Source: Avibacterium volantium
GTDB taxonomy: Bacteria; Pseudomonadota; Gammaproteobacteria; Enterobacterales; Pasteurellaceae
NCBI RefSeq assembly: GCF_900635775.1
Contig: NZ_LR134167.1
Coordinates: 2,017,001-2,081,000 of the forward strand
DNA length: 64,000 nt
Direction: 5' to 3'
Shown: positions 38,588-48,760 of the stretch, in pieces
How the letters are laid out: each line of letters opens with the position of its first letter
Position numbering within the stretch: the first letter of the stretch is position 1
Translations under genes and position numbers: made by a program
Notes under the pieces: model-generated
Database searches by the model: none
Told to the model about the DNA's origin: nothing
Seen by the model: the letters and a program-made list of their open reading frames with translations, nothing else

Positions 38588-38989
38588 TTATTCCAGCGTC
38601 CCTTGCTGTTTTAAATATTCCAAAACTTTTTGTGTGGCGAGGGAACATTTTTCTTTGTCTTGATAACCAATCCAAGCCAATTCAGCAATTTCACTTTCAG
38701 GGCGATAATCGCCGATGAAATCGCCTTTGTAGCAGGTGAGCGTTACAACGCAATCCATATTTTTTCCGTCTGCTTGAGCGGAAAATGCACCGATTCGTTG
38801 AAGGCTATTTTCAATTAAGTCGATGCCCAATTCTTCTTTAATTTCGCGCATTAGGGCTTGTTGATCACTTTCGCCTTGCTCTCTTTTTCCGCCAGGGAGA
38901 TAAAATTTCTCTTTGCCTTTAGAGCGTGCCATTAATACTTGTTTATCTTTAATGTATAACCAAGCTAGCTTGTCGATTTGCGTCTTCAT
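38588..38989 (-). CDS. Nudix hydrolase
   Basis: A 133-aa Nudix-domain protein with the full signature GGKREQGESDQQALMREIKEELG, shown here in parts as GGKREQGE and REIKEELG, that binds magnesium and hydrolyses nucleoside diphosphates linked to another group. The substrate cannot be read from sequence; a house-cleaning role on damaged nucleotides is plausible. The ATG at 38989 is preferred over an extension of ten codons. It lies downstream of the PTS gene, separated by a strong palindromic hairpin. Confidence 0.85.
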   Translation of the reverse strand: MKTQIDKLAWLYIKDKQVLMARSKGKEKFYLPGGKREQGESDQQALMREIKEELGIDLIENSLQRIGAFSAQADGKNMDCVVTLTCYKGDFIGDYRPESEIAELAWIGYQDKEKCSLATQKVLEYLKQQGTLE

Positions 38990-39011
38990 TTTTGCCTCGC
39001 TGAAAATAAAA

Positions 39012-39059
39012 ATCTGCACCTTAAACGCAGAATATTGTATTCCTGTTTAAGGTGCAGAT
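39012..39059 (-). terminator. 48-bp palindromic hairpin between the PTS gene and the Nudix gene
   Basis: ATCTGCACCTTAAAC (39012-39026) pairs perfectly over 15 bp with GTTTAAGGTGCAGAT (39045-39059), loop 18 nt, and the minus strand continues TTTTTATTTT. It can serve as terminator of the PTS gene. It shares the 17-mer AAAAATCTGCACCTTAA with the orfA leader of the IS elements and ends in GGTGCAGATCA like the IS. Confidence 0.85.
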
Positions 39060-39094
39060 CAAAGTGCGGTGCTTTTTTGCGAATTTTATAAAAA

Positions 39095-40558
39095 TTACGC
39101 TTTAGTTTGTGCGCGTTTTACTAAAATAACAGAAAGAGTAAACGCAACGGCGAAAGAAATCACCATACCCACACTGTACATTGCAAGGCTGTCTGGTTTA
39201 ATAGACGGAATACCTAAGAACCCTGCTGCGCCAAGTGCTTGCGCTTTTACATTGAAGAATGCAATAAAGGCGCTGGATAAACCTGAACCGATCATTGCCG
39301 CTAAGAAAGCTTGACGATAGCGTAAGTTCACCCCGAACATTGCAGGCTCAGTGATCCCTAATAAGGCAGAAATACCTGAAGGAACGGCTAAGCCGCGTAC
39401 TTTTGGATCTTTCAATGCGAATGCCACACCTAAACAAGCCGCACCCTGTGCGATGTTTGACATTGCTGCAATTGGGAAGATGAATGTACCGCCCGATAAT
39501 GACATATTAGAAAGCAGTTGCGTTTCCACCGCGATAAAGGTTTGGTGCATACCCGTGATAACAATTGGTGCATAGAATGTCCCGAAAATACCGCCACCGA
39601 TAAAGCCAAGTTTGTCATATAACCAAGTTAAACCGATAGTGATCAAATCCCCTGCTTCACGTCCGATTGGCCCAATCACGGTGAACGCAAGTAAACCTGC
39701 GATAAAGAGCGAGAACATTGGGGTGATCAAGTTGTCGAGGTAAGATGGCACAAATTTACGGAACGTTTTTTCTAACGTAGCTAGAACCCAAGCCGAAATT
39801 AACGTTGGAATTACCGTGCCTTGGTAGCCCACTTTTTCGATTTCTAAACCGAACACATTCCAGTGTGTGATTTTGCCTTGCGCAGCGGTAAGGGCATAGT
39901 TCCAACCGTCCGCCAATGCAGGGTGAACCAATAACATTCCCAACGCAGCCCCTAAGAACGGATTTCCGCCGAATTTACGAGTAGCAGAAAAACCAAGCAA
40001 CACCGGTAAGAACACGAATGGCGCGTTGGCAATAGTATTAATAAAATCAACAAGATCAGAAAGATTGCTAAAACGATCGACTACGGAATAACCTGTAATT
40101 GGCTGACCAGAATCGCGCAAGGCTTGTGGTACGTCCCAGAAGAAACCTTGTGCGGTAAGCATACTGTGGATACCCATTAACAAACCGCCCGCCACGATAG
40201 CAGGGATAATTGGCACGAAAATATCCGCCAAGCCTTTCACCAAGCGCATAATTAGCCCTTGGTTATTTTCTGAAGCTTGTCTCGCCACTTCATTTTTGGT
40301 CATATCGCCGATGTTAAGCTGTTTCGCCATTTCATCGTGTACTTTATTTACGGTGCCTGAACCAAAAATAATTTGATACTGGCCAGAAACTGCAAATTGA
40401 CCTTTTACACCATCAATATTTTCGATAGCTTCTTTGTCAATTTTGCCTTCATCTTTCACCACAATGCGTAAGCGAGTTGCGCAATGTGCAAGCGCGCTGA
40501 TATTGTCTTTGCCACCCAGTTTATCAATCACCTGCTTGGCAACATTTGGAAAATTCAT
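39095..40558 (-). CDS. scrA: PTS sugar transporter EIIBC, sucrose type
   Basis: A 487-aa PTS permease with an N-terminal EIIB domain (phosphorylated cysteine in AHCATRLR, residue 26) and a C-terminal EIIC domain of ten helices with FVPIIPAIVAGGLL, GYQGTVIPTL and GITEPAMFGVNLR. The EIIB motif and the GYQGTVIP segment resemble sucrose ScrA more than trehalose TreB. There is no EIIA domain, so it would use a glucose-type EIIA encoded elsewhere. No sucrase, fructokinase or regulator gene is beside it, so the sugar is inferred only from similarity. Confidence 0.7.
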   Translation of the reverse strand: MNFPNVAKQVIDKLGGKDNISALAHCATRLRIVVKDEGKIDKEAIENIDGVKGQFAVSGQYQIIFGSGTVNKVHDEMAKQLNIGDMTKNEVARQASENNQGLIMRLVKGLADIFVPIIPAIVAGGLLMGIHSMLTAQGFFWDVPQALRDSGQPITGYSVVDRFSNLSDLVDFINTIANAPFVFLPVLLGFSATRKFGGNPFLGAALGMLLVHPALADGWNYALTAAQGKITHWNVFGLEIEKVGYQGTVIPTLISAWVLATLEKTFRKFVPSYLDNLITPMFSLFIAGLLAFTVIGPIGREAGDLITIGLTWLYDKLGFIGGGIFGTFYAPIVITGMHQTFIAVETQLLSNMSLSGGTFIFPIAAMSNIAQGAACLGVAFALKDPKVRGLAVPSGISALLGITEPAMFGVNLRYRQAFLAAMIGSGLSSAFIAFFNVKAQALGAAGFLGIPSIKPDSLAMYSVGMVISFAVAFTLSVILVKRAQTKA

Positions 40559-40649
40559 CGGTTTTCTCCTCTTGTTGATGTTGAATTAAAATTGCACAGA
40601 TTCTAGCTAAAACCTTTAAGCGTGGCTAGTGTAATGTGCAAAAACTTTG

Positions 40650-42521
40650 CTAATGATCAACAGAATTTAGCCAATTTATTAACTTATCTAAATCTTTCTG
40701 CCAATTTTGCGAGAGTTGTTCCAAATAATAGGCGATTTCACTTTCCCAATTGGGGTTTTCGCTATGCTGGGCTTGTTCGGCGATTTGTTGAATGCGCTTT
40801 AATCCAACAGAGCCTGCCGCGCCTTTGATTTTATGGGCGATGTTGCCGACTTCAGTTCTGTGCGCGGGTTGAGTTTGATAAATTTGGTAAGCCGCCATTA
40901 ATTCCGCCATATAATCGGGCATTAGCTGTTGGAAAAGTGCGGTGTTATTTTTTACTGTTTTTACGCCCAATAAAGCGACAAATTCATTGAGCGTGGCGAA
41001 ATCCAGCGCTTCATCTTGTTCTATTGCTGTTTCTGGCATTGCTTTGGAAGAACTTTCGGCCAGCGGCAGTGTAATCTCATCAGCAAAATATTGATAAAGA
41101 CATTGCGTCAGCGCCTCTAAAGAAAGAGGTTTACGCAGAATATCGTCCATTCCTTGCTGTAAATACTCTTGCTTATCGTGCATTACATTGGCAGTGAGCG
41201 CAATGAGTGGCGGCAGATAATCATATTCATCATTTTCGTATTTTTGGCGTAAATGTTGGGCGATTTGAAAGCCCGACATATCAGGCAGCTGAATGTCAAT
41301 GAGCAGCAAGTCATAGCTATTTTGCTCAAATTTTTCAATGGCTTGTTGCCCCGTCATTGCCACATCTACTTCATAGCCCAATTTTTCCAACACAGATTTT
41401 GCCACAATCACATTCACTTCAATATCTTCAATCAGCAAAATACGCAGTTGGCTTGGCAGATGTTGATGATAGGCTAACGGCTTGCTCACAGACTCGGCTT
41501 GAATAGTTAAGGTAAAAACGGAGCCCTTTCCCACCGCACTTTCCACACAGAGATCACCGCCCATTAAATTGGCAATAGTCTTGGAAACTGCTAAGCCAAT
41601 ACCACTGCCGGCGTGCTGATATTGATTGGATTGCACGCGGTAATACATTGCGAAAATATTCGCCAGCTCGCTTTCTGCAATGCCAATACCCGTATCGGAA
41701 ATAGCAAAAGCAAATTGTTGTTCGCCAGTTCGGCTAACTTTCAGCTTGATCACGCCTTTTGGGGTGAATTTCACCGCATTATTAATTAAGTTCCATAAAA
41801 TTTGGCTTAATCTGGCGCTATCTAGCATCAGCCATTGCGGTAAATCAGGTTCGTATTCCAGTTCAAATTTGAGCTGATTTTGCTCCGCCATTAAGGTAGC
41901 AAAATTGGCAATATCATTAAGAAAGGCATAAAAATCCGTTTCTTTGTGGTTTAACTCAATTTTGTGCGCATCAATTTTTTCCAAATCAATAATATCGCTA
42001 AAAATATGTCCTAAAGACACCGCACTCATATTAATGGTTTTCAGATAATTGCGTTGTTCTTGGTTTAATTTGCCATCAAGTAAAATACGGCTTAAGCCAA
42101 TAATGCCGTTCAGTGGCGTGCGTAATTCGTGGCTAATGGTGGTCATCAAGGCGGTTTTGTTACGGCTGTTTTGCTCTAAATCATTTAATGCCACAGAAAG
42201 TTTTTTTTCTGCCACCATTCTTTCCGATACTTCACGGCGTAAATTTTCCACTAATTTGGCTAATTCAAGGCGAGATTTTTCCAGTTTTTCCACCAAAAGA
42301 GTGAAGAAATAGATCACAAAAGGCGCGGAAATCAAGCCAAACACCACGGAACGCACCACGTCCGTCCAATAAACCGTTCCCACCACACAAAGGCTGAACA
42401 ACACTTGTGTGCATAAAGCCAACACCGCCAGTGCTAAGACGCCAAGTATAGAAAATCGCACGCGTCCAAGGCGGATCACCCAATCCACATAACGTTGTGC
42501 GAAGTGTTTGATATTTCTCAT
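40650..42521 (-). CDS. arcB: Aerobic respiration control sensor kinase ArcB
   Basis: ArcB senses the quinone redox state and phosphorylates ArcA. The 623-aa product has two N-terminal helices, a coiled coil, a histidine kinase domain with the phosphorylated His in ISHELRTPLNG and ATP-binding HAGSGIGLAVS, a receiver domain with Asp in LLIDIQLPDMSG, and an HPt domain with AHKIKGAAGSVG. It lacks the PAS domain of the 778-aa E. coli ArcB, as I recall for Haemophilus ArcB. The ATG at 42521 (MRNIKHFAQ) is preferred over an upstream extension of ten codons. Confidence 0.95.
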   Translation of the reverse strand: MRNIKHFAQRYVDWVIRLGRVRFSILGVLALAVLALCTQVLFSLCVVGTVYWTDVVRSVVFGLISAPFVIYFFTLLVEKLEKSRLELAKLVENLRREVSERMVAEKKLSVALNDLEQNSRNKTALMTTISHELRTPLNGIIGLSRILLDGKLNQEQRNYLKTINMSAVSLGHIFSDIIDLEKIDAHKIELNHKETDFYAFLNDIANFATLMAEQNQLKFELEYEPDLPQWLMLDSARLSQILWNLINNAVKFTPKGVIKLKVSRTGEQQFAFAISDTGIGIAESELANIFAMYYRVQSNQYQHAGSGIGLAVSKTIANLMGGDLCVESAVGKGSVFTLTIQAESVSKPLAYHQHLPSQLRILLIEDIEVNVIVAKSVLEKLGYEVDVAMTGQQAIEKFEQNSYDLLLIDIQLPDMSGFQIAQHLRQKYENDEYDYLPPLIALTANVMHDKQEYLQQGMDDILRKPLSLEALTQCLYQYFADEITLPLAESSSKAMPETAIEQDEALDFATLNEFVALLGVKTVKNNTALFQQLMPDYMAELMAAYQIYQTQPAHRTEVGNIAHKIKGAAGSVGLKRIQQIAEQAQHSENPNWESEIAYYLEQLSQNWQKDLDKLINWLNSVDH

Positions 42522-42593
42522 TTTACAACCTTGATTTAGCCAAATAGACAATGGCGTTATGATAACAACAACGCATAAAAAAAGAGATAAAAA

Positions 42594-42619
42594 TTTGCCC
42601 TAGACAAGGCTAGGGCAAA
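42594..42619 (-). terminator. Terminator of infA
   Basis: TTTGCCCTAG and CTAGGGCAAA form a perfect 10-bp stem with a 6-nt loop, followed by a T-run on the minus strand, between infA and arcB. Confidence 0.85.
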
Positions 42620-42653
42620 ATTTGAATAGGTAAGAAGAAAAATGATGCGATAA

Positions 42654-42890
<237 letters not shown>

Positions 42891-43050
42891 TTAATAAATA
42901 AGTCAAAAAACGGGCGAATTATACTCTCATCAATCGTATTCACCAAGTTTTTTCTAGAAATTTAGTCGAATACGCAAGTTTTGCTAAATTGTGGTAAAAT
43001 CCGCCGCCGTGAAATTCACTTCATTTTTTATCTTCAACTAAGGACATTTT

Positions 43051-43599
43051 ATGAGTATTGCCACCCCACAAGCGGTGCTTGATTTTTGGTTTAGCGAAGA
43101 AAATCAGCCATTCTGGTTTGTTAAAAGCGATGAATTCGATGACAAAATTCGCGAAAAATTTGACCGCACTTTAAAAGCCGCCGCACAAGGTGAATGCGCC
43201 AACTGGCGTGAAACCATTGAAGGGCGCTTGGCGGAAATTATCGTGTTGGATCAATTCTCGCGCAATTTATATCGCAACACCCCAGCAGCCTTTGCGCAGG
43301 ATTCAATGGCATTAGTGTTGGCTCAAGAAGCCATTAAACATCCTGATTTTGCTAGTCTACCGACCTTATGGCGTAAATTTATGATTATGCCTTATATGCA
43401 CAGTGAATCTGCCTTGATTCATCAGCAAGCAGTGGAATTATTTAGCGCACTCAATGATGATTACACCTTAGATTTTGAACTGCGCCATAAAGCGATTATT
43501 GATAAATTTAATCGTTATCCGCACCGCAATGCGATTTTAAATCGCACCTCAACCGCGGAAGAAATTGAATTTTTAAACCAGCCTAATTCTTCTTTTTAA
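43051..43599 (+). CDS. DUF924 family protein
   Basis: A 182-aa soluble protein of the DUF924 family, recognised from VLDFWFSEE, the DQFSRNLYR motif near residue 70, MPYMHSES and HKAIIDKFNRYPHRN. The family is predicted all-helical, TPR-like; no biochemical role is established. The ATG follows an AAGGACA ribosome site. It lies 13 bp before ltrA and may be co-transcribed with it, so a shared role is possible but not evident. Confidence 0.88.
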   Translation: MSIATPQAVLDFWFSEENQPFWFVKSDEFDDKIREKFDRTLKAAAQGECANWRETIEGRLAEIIVLDQFSRNLYRNTPAAFAQDSMALVLAQEAIKHPDFASLPTLWRKFMIMPYMHSESALIHQQAVELFSALNDDYTLDFELRHKAIIDKFNRYPHRNAILNRTSTAEEIEFLNQPNSSF

Positions 43600-43612
43600 T
43601 TCGGAGTATTGA

Positions 43613-44821
43613 ATGATTCATAAATTAATGAAAGCCCGTGATCATCACGAAGTCCATCGTGTTGCCACCACATTAGAGCTTTATTTTGATTTAGTTTTCG
43701 TGATCGCCATTGCGGCGACTGCAAGCGGCTTGCATCACGCCCTTGCGGCGCATCATTTCAGTGAAGGCTTAATCCATTTTGCCACCTCGTTTTTCTGCGT
43801 GTGGTGGGCGTGGATGAACTTTACTTGGTTTGCCTCTGCTTACGATAATGATGATTTTACCTATCGCATCGTAACAATGGTGCAAATGTTCGGCGCAATT
43901 ATTTTAGCTATCGGTATTAATAATGTATTTGAACACAACGATTATGTGATGATTTTGATCGGCTACATCGTAATGCGTGTGGCAATGGCATATCAATGGT
44001 TTCGTGCTGCAAAAGGCGATCCAGAGCGCCGCACCACCTGCTTACGTTATGCCTTCGGGATTATCTTCGCACAAATTTGTTGGACTATTGTGGCATTAAA
44101 ATTCCCTTATTTATTCAACACCTTATTCCCATTCTTAGCCTTGCTTGAGCTTTCTGTGCCAGCCTGGGCGGAAAGTGCCAACAAAACCCCTTGGCACCCA
44201 CATCACATTTCAGAGCGTTACGGCTTATTAGTGATTATCGTTTTGGGCGAAGGCATTTTAGGCGCAACTAACGCCATCACACCATTATTCCACAGCAATG
44301 AAGCAATGCTCACTGAAGCATTCCCATTAGGCTTAGGGATTTCAGCGTTAATGTTCTCTCTTTGGTGGCTTTATTTCAAAATGCCTTGGGGCGAATTTTT
44401 GCACAGCGATCGCACGTTAAATAACGCTTTAGTCTATGGTTACGGCCATTTATTGATTTTCATCGCGCTCACCGCGTTAGGTTCTGGCTTAGAATTATTA
44501 GCGGACTCCGTGAAAGAATTTGGCACAATGGCGGAAGTGGTGGAACACGCAAGTTCAAATGCACATTCTGTTTCGCCTTTATTTGCAATGACCGTGTTAA
44601 GCATTTGCTCGGCGGTTTACCTCATTGCCTTAGCATTCTTGCGTTGGTACTTAGACAAAGACACCAATTACAGCGTGATCGGTTTTGTGCTTGCTATTGC
44701 AGCGACTTTCCTTGGCGTGCTATGTGTGTATTTAGGAATGCCGTTGCAATGGTCAATTTGGTTCACCGTGATTGCGCCAATTGCAATGATCTCATTCTAT
44801 AAAACGAAGCCGATTGGTTAA
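43613..44821 (+). CDS. ltrA: Low temperature requirement protein A family membrane protein
   Basis: A 402-aa inner-membrane protein of the LtrA family (COG4292) with about eleven helices. It has the family start HEVHRVATTLELYFDLVFVIAIA (shown in part: TLELYFDLVFVIA), SERYGLLVIIVLGEGIL and FSLWWLYF. LtrA was named from growth of Listeria at low temperature; its molecular role is unknown. The gene follows DUF924 by 13 bp, and a hairpin follows it. The name rests on family similarity only. Confidence 0.85.
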   Translation: MIHKLMKARDHHEVHRVATTLELYFDLVFVIAIAATASGLHHALAAHHFSEGLIHFATSFFCVWWAWMNFTWFASAYDNDDFTYRIVTMVQMFGAIILAIGINNVFEHNDYVMILIGYIVMRVAMAYQWFRAAKGDPERRTTCLRYAFGIIFAQICWTIVALKFPYLFNTLFPFLALLELSVPAWAESANKTPWHPHHISERYGLLVIIVLGEGILGATNAITPLFHSNEAMLTEAFPLGLGISALMFSLWWLYFKMPWGEFLHSDRTLNNALVYGYGHLLIFIALTALGSGLELLADSVKEFGTMAEVVEHASSNAHSVSPLFAMTVLSICSAVYLIALAFLRWYLDKDTNYSVIGFVLAIAATFLGVLCVYLGMPLQWSIWFTVIAPIAMISFYKTKPIG

Positions 44822-44836
44822 GTTTCATTGATCTTT

Positions 44837-44863
44837 CCCCTAGCCGAAAAAATGGGCTAGGGG
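44837..44863 (+). terminator. Hairpin after ltrA
   Basis: CCCCTAGCC and GGCTAGGGG form a perfect 9-bp stem with a 9-nt loop, 15 bp after the stop. The following bases (AGATTTAAC) lack a long T-run, so termination is likely but weak. Confidence 0.55.
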
Positions 44864-44935
44864 AGATTTAACATTTTGATTTTTCTCACTCTTGTATTAG
44901 GATAACTAAACCTAATCTAAATAAGGAAGATCATT

Positions 44936-46243
44936 ATGTTAATTCACCTTTCAACACAACCTGCCAGCCCAGTTTGGGGCGAAAATGCGTTATTGAGTTT
45001 TGCAAATGACGAAGGCACGGTTCATCTTAAACAAAATTCGACAAATTCCGACCGCACTTTAATTCAAAAAGCCGCGCGTAAATTGCGTAATCAAGGCATT
45101 AAAGAGGTGGAATTAGTGGGCGAAAATTGGGATTTAGAAAACTGTTGGGCGTTTTATCAAGGTTTTTATTCTGCAAAACAGGATTATGCCATTGAGTTTC
45201 CTCATTTAGATGACGAACCGCAAGCAGAGCTATTTGCCCGTATTCAGTGTGGTGATTTTGTTAGAGAAATCATTAATTTACCTTCCGATGTTATCACACC
45301 ACAAAAATTAGCTGAACGCGCGGCGCAATTTATTGCAGAGCTTGCAGCGGAATACGCCAATGAAAGTGCGGTGAATTTTGAGATTATTTCTGGCGAAGCC
45401 TTATTAGAAAAAAATTATCAAGGCATTTGGAATGTGGGCAAAGCCTCCAACCATAAGCCAGCAATGTTGCAATTAGATTTCAATCCAAGCCAAGATCCAA
45501 ACGCCCCTGTTTTAGCTTGTTTAGTGGGCAAGGGAATTACCTTTGACAGTGGTGGTTATAGCTTAAAGCCAAGTGATTCAATGTCCACAATGCGCACCGA
45601 TATGGGCGGCGCAGCCTTAGTTACCGGTGCATTAGGTATGGCTATTGCAGGCGGTTTAAACCAGCGCGTGAAGCTTTATCTTTGCTGCGCAGAAAATATG
45701 GTAAGCGCCGAAGCTATGAAGTTGGGCGATATTATCACTTATCGCAATGGCGTAACTGCTGAAGTGTTGAATACAGACGCAGAAGGGCGTTTAGTGCTAG
45801 CTGATGGCTTAATTGAAGCGGATAAGCAAAATCCACAATTTATTATTGATTGCGCCACCTTAACGGGCGCGGCAAAAATGGCGGTGGGCAATGATTATCA
45901 CAGCGTCCTTTCAATGGATAACGAACTCGTTGCAAGCTTGTTTAACGCTGCACAAACGGCTAACGAGCCTTTCTGGCGTCTTCCATTTGAAGAATTTCAC
46001 CGCGCGCAGATCAGCTCTCAATTTGCCCAAATCGCCAATATCGGCACAGTGCCAGTGGGTGCTGGCGCAAGTACGGCAACAGCATTCTTATCTTACTTCG
46101 TGAAAAATTACCAACACCATTGGCTGCATATTGATTGCTCTGCGACTTATCGCAAATCAGCCAGTGATTTATGGGCAACAGGCGCAACAGGCATTGGCGT
46201 GCAGACCTTGGCGCATCTTTTACTCAACCAAGCAAATTCATAG
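44936..46243 (+). CDS. pepB: Aminopeptidase B (M17 family)
   Basis: PepB is a cytosolic di-metal leucyl-type aminopeptidase that completes breakdown of small peptides. The 435-aa product has the M17 metal and active-site motifs: [25 protein letters not shown] and [14 protein letters not shown]. The N-terminal domain is shorter than in PepA, as expected of PepB. It follows an AAGGAAG ribosome site and is 9 bp upstream of ndk, so the two are likely one operon. Confidence 0.93.
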   Translation: MLIHLSTQPASPVWGENALLSFANDEGTVHLKQNSTNSDRTLIQKAARKLRNQGIKEVELVGENWDLENCWAFYQGFYSAKQDYAIEFPHLDDEPQAELFARIQCGDFVREIINLPSDVITPQKLAERAAQFIAELAAEYANESAVNFEIISGEALLEKNYQGIWNVGKASNHKPAMLQLDFNPSQDPNAPVLACLVGKGITFDSGGYSLKPSDSMSTMRTDMGGAALVTGALGMAIAGGLNQRVKLYLCCAENMVSAEAMKLGDIITYRNGVTAEVLNTDAEGRLVLADGLIEADKQNPQFIIDCATLTGAAKMAVGNDYHSVLSMDNELVASLFNAAQTANEPFWRLPFEEFHRAQISSQFAQIANIGTVPVGAGASTATAFLSYFVKNYQHHWLHIDCSATYRKSASDLWATGATGIGVQTLAHLLLNQANS

Positions 46244-46252
46244 GAGGAACGC

Positions 46253-46678
46253 GTGGAACGGACATTATCCATTATTAAACCTGATGCGGTAGAGCGTAAT
46301 TTAATTGGCAAAATTCTCAACCGCTTAGAAAGTGAAGGGTTTCGCATCATCGCGATGAAAATGGTGCATTTAACTCAAGAGCAAGCACAAGGGTTTTACG
46401 CAGAACATCAAGGAAAGCCATTTTTTGATGATTTGGTGAAATATATGACTTCCGCGCCAGTGGTGGTTTCGGTGCTAGAAAAAGAAAATGCAATAAAAAA
46501 CTACCGCACTTTAATGGGCAAAACCAACCCAGAAGAAGCCGATGAAGGCACATTACGCAAAGAATTTGCCTTAAGCAAAACTCAAAACTGCGTTCACGGC
46601 TCTGATAGCCCAGAAAGCGCCGCCCGTGAAATTGCCTATTTCTTTGCGGATTCGGAAATTTGCCCACGAGCAGAATAA
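46253..46678 (+). CDS. ndk: Nucleoside diphosphate kinase
   Basis: Ndk balances nucleoside triphosphate pools by phosphate transfer through a histidine. The 141-aa product begins with [13 protein letters not shown] and has the active-site His in NCVHGSDS. The start is GTG, fixed by the strong AGGAGG ribosome site 5 bases upstream and by the family N-terminus. It follows pepB by 9 bp, and a strong terminator follows it. Confidence 0.96.
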   Translation: MERTLSIIKPDAVERNLIGKILNRLESEGFRIIAMKMVHLTQEQAQGFYAEHQGKPFFDDLVKYMTSAPVVVSVLEKENAIKNYRTLMGKTNPEEADEGTLRKEFALSKTQNCVHGSDSPESAAREIAYFFADSEICPRAE

Positions 46679-46715
46679 TGTTGTGCTTTTATAAAAGTAC
46701 AAGAGCGATAAAAAC

Positions 46716-46743
46716 AAAAGAGCCAATAAAAATTGGCTCTTTT
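46716..46743. terminator. Bidirectional terminator of ndk and pfkA
   Basis: AAAAGAGCCAAT and ATTGGCTCTTTT form a perfect 12-bp stem with a 4-nt loop, flanked by A-runs and T-runs, between convergent ndk and pfkA. Confidence 0.9.
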
Positions 46744-46766
46744 TTATGCTTATTGATAATAGCAAA

Positions 46767-47732
46767 TTAATCCAAACGCGCTGCCATTTTGAGCCAGTCA
46801 GCTTTAAATTCACGGCGCATATTGTTGATTGCGTCAATAATATCGTGGTGAACAAGGTGTTCATTTTGGATTCCCACGCAGTAGCCGCCTTTGCCTTGTA
46901 AAAGCAGATCTACCGCATAAACACCCATACGTGAAGCTAAAATACGGTCAAAGGCGCAAGGTGTACCACCACGTTGGATATGCCCTAAAATGGTTGCGCG
47001 AGTTTCGTGTTTTACACGGGCTTCAATTTCTTTGGCTAACTCATTCACATCACAAATATGCTCTGTCATTGCAATGATTGCGTGGCGTTTACCTCTCAAA
47101 ATACTACGTTCGATTTGTTGAATTAACGCTTCACGATCAAATTCCACTTCAGACGCTACGATGTATTCACAGCCACCTGCAATCCCCGCAGAAATGGTTA
47201 AGTCGCTACAATGTCTGCCCATTAATTCCACGATTGAAATACGTTGGTGCGAGCTTGATGTATCACGCAAGCGGTCAATGGCCGTTACGGCGGTTTCTAA
47301 TGCGGTTTGATAGCCGATGGTATAATCCGTTCCAGCCACATCATTATCAATAGTGCCGGGGATCCCCACGCAAGGGAAGCCATGTTCTTCGGTAAGCAAT
47401 TTTGCCCCCATATAAGAACCGTCTCCGCCGATAACAACGAGCGCATCAATACCGTGGGAACGTAAAATTTCTGCACATTTCGCCCGCACTTCTGGTTTTT
47501 TAAATTCTGGGAAACGTGCTGAACCAAGGAATGTTCCGCCGCGGTTAATAATATCTGATACGCTATAACGTGTTAATTGCTTGATTTTATTGTTATAAAG
47601 CCCGTGGTAGCCATCATAGATACCATAAACTTCTAAGCCTTCGCCTAAGGCTGAACGAACCACGCCACGGATCGCAGCATTCATTCCTGGGGCGTCCCCA
47701 CCACTTGTTAATACGGCAATTTTTTTAATCAT
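46767..47732 (-). CDS. pfkA: 6-phosphofructokinase
   Basis: PfkA commits glucose to glycolysis by phosphorylating fructose 6-phosphate. The 321-aa product has the ATP-binding [19 protein letters not shown], the catalytic GTIDND and substrate-binding MGRHCSDL motifs. The length matches E. coli PfkA. In E. coli fieF is beside pfkA, and the same pair is kept here with fieF upstream on the same strand. The 113 bp between them show no clear terminator. Confidence 0.96.
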   Translation of the reverse strand: MIKKIAVLTSGGDAPGMNAAIRGVVRSALGEGLEVYGIYDGYHGLYNNKIKQLTRYSVSDIINRGGTFLGSARFPEFKKPEVRAKCAEILRSHGIDALVVIGGDGSYMGAKLLTEEHGFPCVGIPGTIDNDVAGTDYTIGYQTALETAVTAIDRLRDTSSSHQRISIVELMGRHCSDLTISAGIAGGCEYIVASEVEFDREALIQQIERSILRGKRHAIIAMTEHICDVNELAKEIEARVKHETRATILGHIQRGGTPCAFDRILASRMGVYAVDLLLQGKGGYCVGIQNEHLVHHDIIDAINNMRREFKADWLKMAARLD

Positions 47733-47845
47733 AATCGTTAATACCTTTATTCAAAGTTAATAATATAAAAACTGTGCGTAGCTTACACTATTCGCAAAAC
47801 CTGCTCTAGAAAAATTTTGTGAATCCTATCACATTTTGATTTAGG

Positions 47846-48760
47846 TTAATTATTTGGCTGTAAGCTATCAGCTTGAGCTTGTTCAATCTGCACCACGCTG
47901 GTAGGTTCGTGATGAATTACTATATCCACACGGGGAAAACATCGGCGTAAACGCTGTTCAAGATGATCGGTAATTTGATGCGCTTCCACGAAAGAGAGAT
48001 GATCATCGAGTTCTAAATGAAATTGAATGAAGCGAATTGCCCCTGAACGGCGTGTACGCAAATCGTGAAAGCCTAAAATATTCGGCTGCGATTGAATCAC
48101 CTGTTCAATTTGCGTAATTTCTTCTGGCGGTAAAGCTTGATCGAGCAGCAATTGAATCGCATCATAAAACATCTGACCCGCATTAAATAAAATATATAAG
48201 GCGATCACAATTGCAAAAACTGCATCAGCCCACAGCACACCCCATAAGCTCAACCCTAAGGAACATAAAATGGCAATATTCATCAGCAAATCCGTTTGAT
48301 AGTGCAAGCGATCCGCCTTAATCGCAGGGCTATCGGTTTGCTTGATAATATGGCTTTGATACAGCACCAGAAGCAACGTTGCCACAATAGAAAACAGCGT
48401 AACCATAATGCCGAGATAGGTTTGATTTAACGGCTGCGGTGAAGTTAAACGGTAAATCCCTTGTAATAAAAGGAAGATCGCACTACCAGAAATAAACGCA
48501 CTTTGAATAAGTGAAGCAAGTGATTCCGCTTTGCCGTGTCCAAAAGAATGGTTGTGATCCGCTGGCATTAGGGCAAAACGCAAGATCAGCATATTCATAA
48601 AAGAAGCCAATAAATCCAGCGTGGAATCCGTAATGGACGCAAGCATACTGACGGAATCCGTTTTCCACCAGGCAAAACCTTTGATTAAAATTAACAGCAA
48701 CGCGGTGAAAATGGCACAATTTGCCGCCCGTTTCACCTGTTTGGAATAGACTTCTTGCAT
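47846..48760 (-). CDS. fieF: Cation diffusion facilitator FieF (YiiP)
   Basis: FieF exports divalent cations such as zinc and iron in exchange for protons. The 304-aa product has six helices, the metal-binding D-x-x-x-D (DSTLD) in helix 2 and H-x-x-x-D-like pair in helix 5 (WADAVFAIV), the interface HSFGHGKAE, and a cytoplasmic C-terminal domain ending in two His (VIHHEP). Its ATG overlaps the stop of the preceding lipoprotein gene by one base, so the two are translationally coupled. Confidence 0.92.
   Translation of the reverse strand: MQEVYSKQVKRAANCAIFTALLLILIKGFAWWKTDSVSMLASITDSTLDLLASFMNMLILRFALMPADHNHSFGHGKAESLASLIQSAFISGSAIFLLLQGIYRLTSPQPLNQTYLGIMVTLFSIVATLLLVLYQSHIIKQTDSPAIKADRLHYQTDLLMNIAILCSLGLSLWGVLWADAVFAIVIALYILFNAGQMFYDAIQLLLDQALPPEEITQIEQVIQSQPNILGFHDLRTRRSGAIRFIQFHLELDDHLSFVEAHQITDHLEQRLRRCFPRVDIVIHHEPTSVVQIEQAQADSLQPNN

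Noticed and set aside
40650..42521. ArcB as damaged because it is about 150 residues shorter than in E. coli
   Set aside because: All kinase, receiver and HPt motifs are present and only the PAS region is absent, as in other Pasteurellaceae.
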